NCBI RefSeq assembly: GCF_014873145.1
Contig: NZ_JADBEK010000001.1
Span: 10,292,001-10,356,000 of the forward strand
Length of the DNA stretch: 64,000 nucleotides
Direction of reading: 5' to 3'
DNA from: Nonomuraea angiospora
Lineage (GTDB): Bacteria > Actinomycetota > Actinomycetes > Streptosporangiales > Streptosporangiaceae
Under the pieces are notes generated by a model. That model was not told the origin of the DNA. It did no database searches and saw only the letters and a program-made list of their open reading frames with translations. Within the stretch, counting starts at the first letter, position 1. Each line of letters opens with the position of its first letter. Below are positions 44,301-53,233 of this stretch, piece after piece. The position numbers and the translations under genes were made by a program.

Positions 44301-45131
44301 TCACCCGCCGACCGCAAGGCGCTTGCGCGCGCCGCTGCGGCGGACCAGCACGATGATGGTGCCGGCGATGGCGACCAGCAGTCCCGCCCCGGGGAGCAGG
44401 ATGAGCGCCATCACCCCGCCGGCGATGCCGCCCGCGGCCGAGGTCAGCTCGCGGCCCACGCCGTAACGCACGTCGGCCTGCTCCTGGGTGGTGCAGGACA
44501 GCTGGTAGTCGCCCCTGGCGGGCGCGTTGATCACGAGGATCTGCTCCCACTTGACGGACCCGGACGTGACCGTCTGCGTGCCCGTGGTCTTGGCGAGCCT
44601 GGCCCCGTTCGTGATCTGGCACTCGTAGTGGACGGCGGTGTCGCTGGAGAGGTAGACGGCGGGTTTGTTCGCCGGGTCGATGGGCACCGTCACGGTTTCG
44701 CCGGACGCGAACGTCTTGGCGGGCGCTATGTCGCTGACGCTGCTGACGATGCCGCCGGTGAACAGCGCGACGCCCGCGATGGTGCAGACCACGGCGATGC
44801 CCCAGACGAGCGCGATCCACCAAAGTCGCGGTTTGATGGCTTTCGAGTCGATTCGCTCGGGGAATTGGGGTTGTTGGCCGTACTGTCCGTACTGAGGAGG
44901 TGGGCCGTATGCGGGCGGCGGGCCGTACTGAGGCGGAGGCCCGTACTGCGGCGGCGGCCCGTACTGGGGCGGCGGCTGGCCGTAACCGGGTTGAGAACCA
45001 GGCTGTGGGCCGTAGCCGGGCTGGGCCCCGGGCTGAGGGCCGTACCCGGGCTGGGCCCCGGGCTGAGGGCCGTACCCAGGCTGGGAGCCCGGCTGGGGCC
45101 CGTACGGCGGACGCGGGGAGTTGTCGCTCAT
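44301..45131 (-). CDS. Membrane protein with Pro/Gln/Gly/Tyr-rich N-tail
   Basis: 276 residues. The N-terminal 90 residues are repeats of PQPGAQPGYG and QYGPPP. Two transmembrane helices (WWIALVWGIAVVCTIAGVALF and GGVMALILLPGAGLLVAIAGTIIVL) flank an extracytoplasmic domain of about 110 residues with two cysteines (CQITNG, SCTTQ). ATG at 45131. The tail resembles that of the nearby DUF4870 protein, though the rest does not. I know no function; it could be a scaffold or sensor. Confidence 0.75.
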   Translation of the reverse strand: MSDNSPRPPYGPQPGSQPGYGPQPGAQPGYGPQPGAQPGYGPQPGSQPGYGQPPPQYGPPPQYGPPPQYGPPPAYGPPPQYGQYGQQPQFPERIDSKAIKPRLWWIALVWGIAVVCTIAGVALFTGGIVSSVSDIAPAKTFASGETVTVPIDPANKPAVYLSSDTAVHYECQITNGARLAKTTGTQTVTSGSVKWEQILVINAPARGDYQLSCTTQEQADVRYGVGRELTSAAGGIAGGVMALILLPGAGLLVAIAGTIIVLVRRSGARKRLAVGG

Positions 45132-45221
45132 GTCGGCAAGTGTGGTACTTGCCCCTTGTAAGAAGCTAGGAGCCGGGTTGCGACCTTGTGTTATCGCACC
45201 TTGCGGATGAGAGCCGTACAC

Positions 45222-45248
45222 TTGGCACTCAGGAACACAGAGTGCTAG
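45222..45248. promoter_or_regulatory. CIRCE element (HrcA operator)
   Basis: TTGGCACTC-N9-GAGTGCTAG matches the CIRCE consensus TTAGCACTC-N9-GAGTGCTAA with one change in each arm. It lies 42 bp before the hrcA GTG. HrcA should repress its own hrcA-dnaJ-rsmE operon from here. A TACACT just upstream could be the -10. Confidence 0.92.
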
Positions 45249-45289
45249 ATGGTTGCGTTCCTCGGATGTCAGAGGCAGGAGGTGAGCAC

Positions 45290-46303
45290 GTGCTCGACGA
45301 TCGGAAGCTGGCGGTGCTCCGCGCCATTGTCGAAGACTACGTGTCCACCAACGAACCGGTGGGCTCCAAGGCGCTCGCTGAGCGCCACAACCTGAAAGTC
45401 TCCCCGGCGACGGTCCGGAACGACATGGCCGCGCTGGAGGAGGAGGGCTACATCACCCAACCCCACACCAGCGCGGGCCGCGTGCCGACCGACAAGGGCT
45501 ATCGGCTGTTCGTCGATCGGCTCTCGCAGGTCAAGCCCCTGTCCGGGGCCGAGCGCCGGGCCATCGAGACGTTCCTGGCCGGCGCGGTCGACCTCGACGA
45601 CGTGGTCACCCGCACGGTCCGGCTGCTCGCGCAGCTGACCAGGCAGGTGGCGGTGGTGCAATACCCGACGCTGACGCGCTCGACGGTCAGGCACGTCGAG
45701 CTGGTCCCGCTGAACGACCGGCGGGTCATGCTCGTGCTGATCACCAACACCGGCCGCGTCGAGCAGCGCGTCATCGAGCTGCCCGAGGTGATCGAGGACA
45801 CTCGCATCGCCCACCTGCGCGCGGTGCTCAACGCCTGCCTCGACGGCTGCGGCCTGAGCAACGTGCCCGAGCAGGTCGCCGACCTGCCCGAGCGGCTCCC
45901 TCTCGAAGACCGCCCGGTGGTGGCCACGATCCTGTCGGTGCTGCTGGAGACGCTGGTCGAGCGGCACGACGAGAAGATCGTGTTCGCCGGCGCGGCCAAC
46001 CTCGCGGGCGCCGACTTCTCGGTCGGCCTGCGCGACGTGCTCGAGGCGCTGGAGGAGCAGGTCGTGCTCATGAGGCTGCTCGGTGAGACATCCGCAGACA
46101 CACCGTCCGCGCTCACCGTGCGCATCGGCTCCGAAAACCCCTATCTGCGGGGGACATCCATAGTCGCGACCGGATACGGTTCAGGCGACAACCAACTGGC
46201 CCGGCTCGGGGTGTTGGGGCCCACGAGGATGGACTACCCAGTGACGATGGGCGCCGTGCGCGCGGTGGCACGCTACGTCAGCCAGATCCTGGCTGCATCA
46301 TAA
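45290..46303 (+). CDS. hrcA: Heat-inducible repressor HrcA
   Basis: 337 residues from a GTG at 45290 with a near-perfect AGGAGGTGA. The N-terminal winged helix is [25 protein letters not shown] then [32 protein letters not shown]. The GAF-like domain and dimer interface follow, with [15 protein letters not shown] and [20 protein letters not shown] at the end. Binds CIRCE (45222-45248). First gene of an operon with dnaJ (11 bp after) and rsmE. Confidence 0.97.
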   Translation: MLDDRKLAVLRAIVEDYVSTNEPVGSKALAERHNLKVSPATVRNDMAALEEEGYITQPHTSAGRVPTDKGYRLFVDRLSQVKPLSGAERRAIETFLAGAVDLDDVVTRTVRLLAQLTRQVAVVQYPTLTRSTVRHVELVPLNDRRVMLVLITNTGRVEQRVIELPEVIEDTRIAHLRAVLNACLDGCGLSNVPEQVADLPERLPLEDRPVVATILSVLLETLVERHDEKIVFAGAANLAGADFSVGLRDVLEALEEQVVLMRLLGETSADTPSALTVRIGSENPYLRGTSIVATGYGSGDNQLARLGVLGPTRMDYPVTMGAVRAVARYVSQILAAS

Positions 46304-46314
46304 GAGGTCGATAA

Positions 46315-47454
46315 GTGGCAAACAGCGACTATTACGCCACCCTCGGGGTGCGCCGTGACGCCAGTCAGGACGAGATCAAGAAGGCCTACCGCCGACTTGC
46401 CCGCGAGCTGCATCCCGACGTGAACCCCGATCCTGAGACCCAGGAGCGGTTCAAGGAGATCACGCAGGCCTACGAGGTGCTGTCCGACCCGAACAAGCGC
46501 CAGATGTACGACCTGGGTGGCGACCCCTTCGGCGGCGCCGGAGCGGGCGCGGGCGCCGGCGGCTTCGGAGCGGGCTTCCCCTTCAGCGACATCATGGACG
46601 CCTTCTTCGGCACCGCGACCGGCGCCAGGGGGCCGCGCTCGCGTGCCCGCAGGGGACGCAACGCCACCATCCGGGTCGAGCTCGACCTGCGCGAGACGGC
46701 GTTCGGCACCACTCGTGAGCTGGTCGTCGACACGGCCGTGCTCTGCGAGGTCTGCCACGGGGCCGGCACGGCGCCCGGCACCCACCCCGACACCTGCGAC
46801 ATGTGCAACGGGCGCGGCGAGATCTCCCAGGTCACCCGCTCGTTCCTGGGCCAGGTCATGACCTCGCGGCCGTGCCCGCAGTGCGGTGGTTTCGGCACCA
46901 TCATCCGCCACCCCTGCCAGGAGTGCTCCGGCGACGGCCGGGTGCGCACCCGCCGTACGATCAAGGTCCGCATCCCCGCGGGCGTCGAGGACGGCACCCA
47001 CATCCAGCTCGCCGGCGAGGGCGAGATCGGCCCCGGCGGCGGCGCGCCCGGAGATCTGTTCCTGGAGATCGTCGAGCGCGCCCACGAGATCTTCGAACGC
47101 CGCGGCGACGACCTCCACTGCACCGTGCAGATCCCGATGACGGCCGCCGCGCTCGGCACCATCCTGGCGGTCGAGACGCTCGACGGCCCGGAGGAGGTCG
47201 ACGTCCGCCCCGGCACGCAGTCGGGCCAGGTCATCACCATGTTCGGGCGGGGCGTGCAGCGGCTCAACGAGTCGGGCCGCGGCGACCTGCTGATCCACGT
47301 CAACGTCGAGACCCCGACCCGCCTCGACCCCGCGCAGGAGGAGCTGCTGCGCGAGCTGGCCAAGCAGCGGGGCGAGGAGCGGCCGCCGGGCAAGTTCGCC
47401 CCCGGCCAGCAGGGCTTCTTCTCGCGGCTGCGCGACGCCTTCAACGGCAGGTGA
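46315..47454 (+). CDS. dnaJ: Molecular chaperone DnaJ (DnaJ2)
   Basis: 379 residues. J domain with H33-P34-D35; Gly-rich region [18 protein letters not shown]; zinc domain with four CxxCxGxG motifs ([32 protein letters not shown]); then the substrate-binding C-terminal domains. As the hrcA-linked copy it is the DnaJ2 type rather than the dnaK-grpE-linked DnaJ1. Cochaperone of DnaK. GTG start at 46315, with GAGG upstream. Confidence 0.95.
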   Translation: MANSDYYATLGVRRDASQDEIKKAYRRLARELHPDVNPDPETQERFKEITQAYEVLSDPNKRQMYDLGGDPFGGAGAGAGAGGFGAGFPFSDIMDAFFGTATGARGPRSRARRGRNATIRVELDLRETAFGTTRELVVDTAVLCEVCHGAGTAPGTHPDTCDMCNGRGEISQVTRSFLGQVMTSRPCPQCGGFGTIIRHPCQECSGDGRVRTRRTIKVRIPAGVEDGTHIQLAGEGEIGPGGGAPGDLFLEIVERAHEIFERRGDDLHCTVQIPMTAAALGTILAVETLDGPEEVDVRPGTQSGQVITMFGRGVQRLNESGRGDLLIHVNVETPTRLDPAQEELLRELAKQRGEERPPGKFAPGQQGFFSRLRDAFNGR

Positions 47455-47455
47455 C

Positions 47456-48181
47456 GTGACCGTCCCGGTGTTCCTGTCGCAGGAGCTGGACGGGCCCGAG
47501 CTGGCGCTCGGCGGCCCTGAGGGGCGCCACGCGGCCTCCGTGCGGCGCCTGCGGGCCGGCGAGCGGATCGATCTGACCGACGGCGCCGGCGCGGTCGCCG
47601 AGTGCGTCGTACGCGAGGTCCTCAAGGACGCGCTGAGGCTCGACGTGCTGCGCCGCTACGAGGTCGAGCCGCCCCGGCCGCGGCTGGTCGTCGTTCAGGG
47701 GCTGCCCAAGGGCGACCGGGGCGAGCTGGCCGTCGAGATGATGACCGAGGCCGGCGTGGACGTCATCGTGCCCTGGTCGGCCGCGCGCAGCATCACCCAG
47801 TGGAAGGGCGACAAGGTCGCCAAGGGGCTGCACAAGTGGCGCTCGACGGCTCGCGAGGCGGGCAAGCAGGCCCGCAGGTTCCACCTTCCCGAGGTGACGG
47901 AGCCCGCCACCACCGCGCAGGTCGGCAAGCTGCTGGCGGGCGCGGCGCTGGGGCTGGTGCTGCACGAGGAGTCGGCCGAGCCGCTGTCCGGCGTGGCGCT
48001 GCCGGCGTCGGGCGACATCGTGGTGGTCGTGGGGCCCGAGGGGGGCGTCTCGGACGACGAGCTCGCCGGGTTCCGCGCGGCGGGGGCGGTGCCCGTGCTG
48101 CTGGGGCCCACGGTGCTGCGTACGTCCACGGCAGGGGTGGCGGCGGCCTCCGTGCTGCTCACGCGTACCGGACGCTGGTAG
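47456..48181 (+). CDS. rsmE: 16S rRNA m3U1498 methyltransferase RsmE
   Basis: 241 residues. The N-terminal PUA-like barrel (LSQELDGPELALGGPEGRHAASVRRL) and C-terminal SPOUT knot domain (LVVVQGLPKGDRGELAVEMMTEAGVD, VVVGPEGGVSDDELAGF) are complete. GTG start 1 bp after the dnaJ stop, so translated together. It methylates N3 of uridine 1498 in 16S rRNA. Confidence 0.95.
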   Translation: MTVPVFLSQELDGPELALGGPEGRHAASVRRLRAGERIDLTDGAGAVAECVVREVLKDALRLDVLRRYEVEPPRPRLVVVQGLPKGDRGELAVEMMTEAGVDVIVPWSAARSITQWKGDKVAKGLHKWRSTAREAGKQARRFHLPEVTEPATTAQVGKLLAGAALGLVLHEESAEPLSGVALPASGDIVVVVGPEGGVSDDELAGFRAAGAVPVLLGPTVLRTSTAGVAAASVLLTRTGRW

Positions 48182-48188
48182 GAGCCTT

Positions 48189-48839
48189 TCAGGGCGTCGT
48201 GTGAGAGGCGTCCACCAACGGGCTGGCCGCGCCGGTCGGATCGTCGGTGATGTCGTCGGGCGGGCACTCGTCGACCGGGCACGTCGTGGGCTGCAGGGTC
48301 TCCGCCACCGATGCCGACGGCGACGGGGTCGGCGAGACCGTGGGGCAGTCGGACGGCGGCTCGGCCTGCTCGGCCAGGGGTGACGGGCACTCGGTCGCCG
48401 TGGAAGTGGGCGTCGGCGAGGGCCTGCTGGTCGATTCGGCCCGCTTCGTGGGCCGGGGCGTCGGGCTCTTGGAGGGGATCTCCGGGATCCCGACCGGGTG
48501 CTCCTCGTGGCTGGTCGGCTGCCTGGGCGGCGGCTCCTGGGAGCGGGTGGTGGAGGAGTTGGAGGGGACCTTGGAGGTCGACTCGCTGTCCACCCCTATG
48601 ACGGGCTGGTTGATGATCTGCTGGCGCAGGCTGGGGACGGCCATCACGATCGTTCCCGCCACCAGGAGGGCGCTGGCGGCGGCCGCGCCCGCTCGCCACC
48701 AGAACAGATTGCGGACGCCGCGCCGCTCGATGCGGGCGCGGATGATCTCCAGTCCGTCCGGCGAGGGCACGACCGCGTCCGCCTCCGCGCGGAGCGCACG
48801 GCGCAGGAGATCTCCGTGCTCGTCGGGGGGCTGGGTCAT
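48189..48839 (-). CDS. Single-TM protein, candidate anti-sigma factor
   Basis: 216 residues. The N-terminal 47 residues (LLRRALRAEADAVVPSPDGLEIIRARIERRG) are cytoplasmic; one helix (AGAAAASALLVAGTIVMAV) follows; about 140 residues outside are Ser/Thr/Pro-rich with four cysteines (ECPSPL, DCPTVS, TCPVDECPPDD). The start overlaps the sigma-factor stop as ATGA, the classic sigma/anti-sigma gene pair. It has no ZAS motif (HxxxCxxC), so the anti-sigma role is inference from position. Confidence 0.65.
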   Translation of the reverse strand: MTQPPDEHGDLLRRALRAEADAVVPSPDGLEIIRARIERRGVRNLFWWRAGAAAASALLVAGTIVMAVPSLRQQIINQPVIGVDSESTSKVPSNSSTTRSQEPPPRQPTSHEEHPVGIPEIPSKSPTPRPTKRAESTSRPSPTPTSTATECPSPLAEQAEPPSDCPTVSPTPSPSASVAETLQPTTCPVDECPPDDITDDPTGAASPLVDASHTTP

Positions 48840-49459
48840 GACATTTTCTCCAGAACGGATCGCAAGGCGGCCATGCCACGTGCGGTGTGGCTCTTGACCG
48901 CGCCCTTGCTGATGCCCATCGCGTGGGCTATCTCAGCTTCGGACAGATCACCGTAGTACCGCAGAACCAGTGCTTCTCTCTGTCGGGTCGGCAGGGCCCG
49001 TAACGCCTCGATGACAGCGGAGCGTTCCAGTTCGCCGATCGCGCCGTTCTCGGCGCTCGGAGCGTCCGGCAGACCCTTGGGAGCGTACTTCTCGACGACC
49101 GCGCGGTGACGCAGCACGGAACGGGACCGGTTGACGACGGATTGACGGAGGTAGGCGAGTGCTTTGTCGGGGTCGCGCAGCCTGCGCCAGGCGCCGTGAA
49201 TGGCGACGAACGCATCCTGCACGACTTCCTCAGCTGTTGCTGTGTCCCGCACCAGCAACACGGCAAGACGCACCAACGACCGAAAATGTGCGCTGTAGAG
49301 CGCGGTCACGGCCATGTCGGCATCCCACCCGACCGGCACCGCCCCCATCGACCTGTCGGCCAGAAGGGTTTCGGTGGTCACATCAGTGGGACGCGCGGCC
49401 TTCCCAGAGGGTTTACGCTCTTCCGGTTCTTGAGGTTTCCCCGGTTCCTTAGGGTGCAT
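48836..49459 (-). CDS. SigE-family RNA polymerase sigma factor (ECF-like)
   Basis: 207 residues from the ATG at 49459; a longer frame from 49534 is unlikely. Region 2 (DMAVTALYSAHFRSLVRLAVLLVRDTATAEEVVQDAFVAIHGAWRRL) and region 4 (ALPTRQREALVLRYYGDLSEAEIAHAMGISKGAVKSHTARGMAALR) are typical of the SigE/ECF41-like subgroup common in actinobacteria. The 50-residue N-terminal extension is charged and Pro-rich. It forms an operon with the single-TM partner gene. A 15-bp palindrome lies upstream. Confidence 0.88.
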   Translation of the reverse strand: MHPKEPGKPQEPEERKPSGKAARPTDVTTETLLADRSMGAVPVGWDADMAVTALYSAHFRSLVRLAVLLVRDTATAEEVVQDAFVAIHGAWRRLRDPDKALAYLRQSVVNRSRSVLRHRAVVEKYAPKGLPDAPSAENGAIGELERSAVIEALRALPTRQREALVLRYYGDLSEAEIAHAMGISKGAVKSHTARGMAALRSVLEKMS

Positions 49460-49521
49460 TACCCAGTCGTGTCCTCGCCAGGTGGCGCTCGCCCGACCCT
49501 GAATCGTCTCTTTTTTTGCTG

Positions 49522-49536
49522 AAGTGTCGCACACTT
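49522..49536. promoter_or_regulatory. Perfect palindrome AAGTGT-CGC-ACACTT
   Basis: A 15-bp inverted repeat in the 170-bp gap between the divergent sigma-factor (start 49459) and HIT (start 49629) genes. A TTTTTTTT run lies just beside it on the sigma side. Candidate operator; the binding protein is unknown. Confidence 0.5.
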
Positions 49537-49628
49537 ACCCTAACCGTGTGGATCTTCCTGCGCACGACACAGCTGATTACCGATTCGCAACGGGTTCCGT
49601 ACGTCGGGGGTCTCGATAGGGTGGCCGG

Positions 49629-49973
49629 GTGAGCGATTGCCTCTTCTGTCAAATCGTCGCCAAGGAGATTCCCGCCGAGATCGTTTACGAAACCGGCAGG
49701 ACGCTGGCGTTCCGCGACCGCAACCCGCAGGCCCCGACCCACGTGCTGGTCATTCCGAAGCAGCACCACCGCGACGCCGCCGAGCTCGCCGGGGCCGACG
49801 ACGGGCTGGCCGACGACGTGCTCAAGACCGCCCACGCCGTGGCCGTGCAGGAGGGCGTGGCCGAGGACGGCTACCGCGTGGTGTTCAACACCGGGCCCGG
49901 CGCCGGTCAGACGGTCTTCCACGTGCACGCCCACGTCCTGGGCGGGCGCGGCCTCACCTGGCCTCCCGGATGA
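49629..49973 (+). CDS. HIT family hydrolase (HinT type)
   Basis: 114 residues. CLFCQIVAKEIPAEIVYE, then the triad H98-V-H100-A-H102-V at the end (TVFHVHAHVLGGR). CxxC at residues 4-7 suggests a zinc site. HinT proteins hydrolyse nucleoside 5'-phosphoramidates. The GTG start is at 49629, and the neighbouring phoH lies 120 bp downstream. Confidence 0.93.
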   Translation: MSDCLFCQIVAKEIPAEIVYETGRTLAFRDRNPQAPTHVLVIPKQHHRDAAELAGADDGLADDVLKTAHAVAVQEGVAEDGYRVVFNTGPGAGQTVFHVHAHVLGGRGLTWPPG

Positions 49974-50066
49974 CATCGGCCGGATGATAGTGGCCGGCTG
50001 ATATTGGGGAGAGCAATCGGGCTGCTCCCGGATACCATGGGCTCAGAAGAACAACGCAAGAGACCT

Positions 50067-50092
50067 GGAGGCATCAGGCCGCGGGCCTGCCC
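50067..50092 (+). promoter_or_regulatory. Hairpin bringing the phoH ribosome site to its start
   Basis: GGAGG (50067-50071) lies 21 nt before the phoH ATG at 50093, too far for normal use. Between them CAGGCC-GCG-GGCCTG (50075-50089) is a perfect hairpin; looping out its 15 nt leaves an effective spacing of about 6 nt. Confidence 0.5.
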
Positions 50093-51133
50093 ATGTCCGA
50101 ACTACACGAATCCCGACGAACGGCACCTCCCTCGCGCACTCAAGCCAAGGTGCTGATTCCGGACGAATACTCGATGGTCAGCCTCCTGGGCTCCCGCGAC
50201 GAGCTGCTACGCGTCATCGAGGGTGCCTTCAGGGCCGACATCCACGTACGGGGTAATGAGATCACCGTCACCGGCAGCCCCGACGAGAGCGGCACCGTGG
50301 TGCGGCTCTTCGAGGAGCTGGTCGAGGTCCTGCGCAGCGGTGGCGAGCTCACCCCCGACGCGGTCGAGCGGAGCATCGCCATGCTCCGCATGACCTCCGA
50401 CCGTCCCGCCGAGGTGCTGTCGCTCGACATCCTCTCCTCACGCGGGCGCACGATCCGGCCGAAGACGGTCAACCAGAAGCGCTATGTCGACGCGATCGAC
50501 AAGCACACGGTCGTGTTCGGCATCGGCCCCGCCGGCACCGGCAAGACCTATCTGGCGATGGCCAAGGCCGTGCGGGCGCTGCAGGAGAAGCGGGTCAACC
50601 GGATCATCCTGACCCGCCCGGCCGTCGAGGCCGGCGAGCGGCTGGGCTTCCTGCCCGGCACCCTGTACGAGAAGATCGACCCCTACCTGCGGCCGCTCTA
50701 CGACGCCCTGCACGACATGGTCGACCCCGACTCGATCCCCAAGCTGATGGCCGCGGGCACGATCGAGGTCGCGCCGCTGGCGTACATGCGCGGTCGCACG
50801 CTCAACGACGCGTTCATCATCCTCGACGAGGCGCAAAACTCCTCGGCCGAGCAGATGAAGATGTTCCTCACCCGGCTCGGGTTCAACTCCAAGATCGTGG
50901 TGACCGGTGACGTGACGCAGGTCGACCTGCCCGCCGGCACGGTGAGCGGGCTGCGGGTGGTCCAGGAGATCCTCGACGGCATCCCCGACATCCACTTCGC
51001 CCGCCTGTCCAGCGCCGACGTGGTCCGCCACAAGCTGGTCAGCGAGATCGTGGACGCGTACGGGCGCTACGACGCCACGCAGGCCGCGCAGGAGCCCAAG
51101 AGCATCCAGCACCGGGGGAAGCGGCGACCATGA
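50093..51133 (+). CDS. phoH: PhoH-like ATPase
   Basis: 346 residues. An N-terminal KH-like or YlaK-like region is followed by the PhoH ATPase: GPAGTGKT (145-152), [43 protein letters not shown] (Walker B) and [11 protein letters not shown]. Cytoplasmic, linked to RNA metabolism and found beside ybeY in most actinobacteria, where it is thought to work with it. ATG overlaps none upstream; its stop overlaps ybeY as ATGA. Confidence 0.94.
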   Translation: MSELHESRRTAPPSRTQAKVLIPDEYSMVSLLGSRDELLRVIEGAFRADIHVRGNEITVTGSPDESGTVVRLFEELVEVLRSGGELTPDAVERSIAMLRMTSDRPAEVLSLDILSSRGRTIRPKTVNQKRYVDAIDKHTVVFGIGPAGTGKTYLAMAKAVRALQEKRVNRIILTRPAVEAGERLGFLPGTLYEKIDPYLRPLYDALHDMVDPDSIPKLMAAGTIEVAPLAYMRGRTLNDAFIILDEAQNSSAEQMKMFLTRLGFNSKIVVTGDVTQVDLPAGTVSGLRVVQEILDGIPDIHFARLSSADVVRHKLVSEIVDAYGRYDATQAAQEPKSIQHRGKRRP

Positions 51134-51606
51134 GCATCGAGATCAACAACGAGTCCGGCGTAGAGGTCGACGAGGAGAAGCTCGCCGCCCTGGCCGCTCA
51201 CGTGCTCGGCGAGATGGGCATCAACCCGCTCGCCGAGCTGTCCATCGTGGTGGTCGACGAGGACGCCATGGCCGAGCTCCACGAGAAGTGGATGGGCGAG
51301 CCGGGCCCGACCGACGTGCTGGCGTTCCCGATGGACGAGCTGCGTCCCGGCGGCGGGGCGCGCGGCGACTCGGAGAGCCCGGCCGACCCGGCGCTCCTCG
51401 GCGACGTCGTGCTCTGCCCGCACGTCGCCGCCCGGCAGGCCAAGGAGGCGGGCCACAGCGCGGCCGACGAGCTGGAGCTGCTGTGCACCCACGGCATCCT
51501 CCACCTGCTCGGCTACGACCACGCCGAGCCCGAGGAGCACAAGGAGATGTTCGGCCTGCAGGCCCGGCTCCTGGAGTCGTGGCAGGAGGTGCGCAACCCG
51601 CGGTGA
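51130..51606 (+). CDS. ybeY: Endoribonuclease YbeY
   Basis: 158 residues. The metal motif H121-x3-H125-x5-H131 ([11 protein letters not shown]) is complete, with [14 protein letters not shown] upstream. It processes the 3' end of 16S rRNA and helps ribosome quality control. The ATG overlaps the phoH stop and its own stop overlaps the CNNM start (GTGA), forming a three-gene unit phoH-ybeY-CNNM. Confidence 0.96.
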   Translation: MSIEINNESGVEVDEEKLAALAAHVLGEMGINPLAELSIVVVDEDAMAELHEKWMGEPGPTDVLAFPMDELRPGGGARGDSESPADPALLGDVVLCPHVAARQAKEAGHSAADELELLCTHGILHLLGYDHAEPEEHKEMFGLQARLLESWQEVRNPR

Positions 51607-52898
51607 ACGCCTGGTTGCTGTCGGCCATCGCGCTCGTGATCATCGGTGGCCTGATCGCCAGCGCGGAGACGGCACTGACGCGCATCTCCAGGGTGCGCAC
51701 CGAGGAATACGTGCGTGAGGGCCGGCGGGGCGCGAAGCGCCTGCAGGCCATCGTCGACGACCCGCCGCGCTACCTCAACCTGCTCCTGCTGCTCAGGCTG
51801 AGCTGCGAGCTGGTGGCCACGGTCATCGCGACCCTGCTGTTCATCGACCTCATGCACGATCAGGGCTGGGCGTACGTCTGGGCCGCGGTTGTGATGATCG
51901 TGGTCAGCTACGTCGTGGTCGGCGTCATGCCGCGTACGCTGGGCCGCCAGCACGCCGAGCCGGTCGCGCTGGCCAGCGCCCCCATCGTCTACGGCCTGAC
52001 CCGCATCTTCGGCCCGCTGCCCAAGCTGCTCATCCTGCTCGGCAACGCCCTGACCCCCGGCAAGGGGTTCCGCGACGGGCCGTTCACCTCGGAGGCCGAG
52101 CTGCGCGAGCTGGTCGACCTGGCCGAGGAGCGCCGGGTGATCGAGCCGGACGAGCGCGAGATGATCCACTCGGTCTTCGAGCTGGGCGACACGCTGGTGC
52201 GCGAGGTCATGGTGCCGCGCACCGACATGGTCTACATCGAACGCGGCAAGACGATCAGCCAGGCCCTGTCGCTGGCGCTGCGCAGCGGGTTCTCCCGCAT
52301 CCCCGTCGTGGGCGAGAACGAGGACGACGTCGTCGGCATCGCCTACCTCAAGGACATCGCCCGCAAGATCCACGAGTCCGGCGAGGGCGGGGGCGAGGAC
52401 ACGGTCGAGTCGATCATGCGGCCGGCCGCGTACGTGCCCGAGAGCAAGCCCATCGACCAGCTCATGCGGGAGATGCAGGCGCGCCAGATCCACATCGCCA
52501 TCGTCATCGACGAGTACGGCGGCACCGCCGGGCTGGTCACGATCGAGGACGTGCTGGAGGAGATCGTCGGCGAGATCACCGACGAGTACGACCAGGAGGC
52601 GCCCCGCGTCGAGCCCATGTCCGACGGCGGGATGCGGGTGACGGCCCGGATGCCGGTCGACGAGCTGGGCGAGCTGTTCGACACGGAGATCGAGGTCGAC
52701 GACGTGGAGACCGTGGGCGGGCTGCTCGCCCACGCTCTGGGCCGGGTGCCCATCGCCGGCTCGCAGGCCGAGGTGGCCGGGCTCATGCTCACCGCCGAGA
52801 GCCTGGCGGGCCGCCGCAACCGCATCAGCACGGTGGTGGTCCGCCGCGCCAAGCCCCCGGAGGACGAGGTCGAACCGGTCGGCGCCGAGCACGACTGA
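51603..52898 (+). CDS. CNNM/CorC-type hemolysin-like transporter
   Basis: 431 residues from a GTG at 51603. The DUF21/CNNM membrane domain has about four helices ([21 protein letters not shown] onward). A tandem CBS pair ([25 protein letters not shown], and [22 protein letters not shown]) and the C-terminal CorC/HlyC domain ([19 protein letters not shown]) complete it. Probably Mg2+ or Co2+ efflux, or divalent-ion homeostasis. Conserved position before era. A candidate structured RNA and strong terminator follow. Confidence 0.93.
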   Translation: MNAWLLSAIALVIIGGLIASAETALTRISRVRTEEYVREGRRGAKRLQAIVDDPPRYLNLLLLLRLSCELVATVIATLLFIDLMHDQGWAYVWAAVVMIVVSYVVVGVMPRTLGRQHAEPVALASAPIVYGLTRIFGPLPKLLILLGNALTPGKGFRDGPFTSEAELRELVDLAEERRVIEPDEREMIHSVFELGDTLVREVMVPRTDMVYIERGKTISQALSLALRSGFSRIPVVGENEDDVVGIAYLKDIARKIHESGEGGGEDTVESIMRPAAYVPESKPIDQLMREMQARQIHIAIVIDEYGGTAGLVTIEDVLEEIVGEITDEYDQEAPRVEPMSDGGMRVTARMPVDELGELFDTEIEVDDVETVGGLLAHALGRVPIAGSQAEVAGLMLTAESLAGRRNRISTVVVRRAKPPEDEVEPVGAEHD

Positions 52899-52974
52899 CC
52901 TGCCTCAGGGCGGGTGAGGACGAAGCCGGATGAAGGTCGCAAGCGTTCTACAAGTCTTCTGCAAGCCGGGCCGG

Positions 52975-53164
52975 GCACTCTCTAACCACGGCATCCAGTG
53001 CGGTGGGTGTCAGAGGGGAAGGCATCCGAACGCCGGGTGGGGTTCGCGGCGAGAGGATGCGCCTGGGGGGACGACAGTGTCCCGGCCGGCTGCCCAGCCG
53101 GTTGGGACGCAGGTCGGCGTAAAGGGTGTTCTCGTCCGGAAAACCGGGTGAGGGCACCCTTTTT
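52975..53164 (+). ncRNA. Candidate structured RNA / attenuator before a lipoprotein gene
   Basis: The 335-bp gap (52899-53233) is unusually rich in pairing. GCACT (52975-52979) pairs with AGTGC (52997-53001) with GGCATCC (52990-52996) in its loop. A second GGCATCC (53021-53027) faces GGATGC (53055-53060), enclosing CGAAC/GTTCG; the two copies of GGCATCC could compete for one partner. Next, TCCCGGCCGGCT (53080-53091) pairs over 12 bp with AGCCGGTTGGGA (53096-53107). Last comes the terminator at 53121-53164. The lipoprotein gene starts 70 bp on. I recognise no known riboswitch class. Confidence 0.4.
53121..53164 (+). terminator. Strong intrinsic terminator
   Basis: AAAGGGTGTTCTCGTCCGG (53121-53139) and its partner at 53144-53162 form a continuous 19-bp stem, with four G-U pairs, around an AAAA loop. 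The 3' arm ends in CACCC and a T5 run. It is the best rho-independent terminator in the window, ending the phoH-ybeY-CNNM unit or acting as the switch arm of the structured leader. Confidence 0.9.
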
Positions 53165-53233
53165 GCGCATTGGTGGAAGCTCCGGTGGATTGCCGCATTC
53201 GTCGGTGGGGGAGGCTGCGATCCAGGGGGAATC

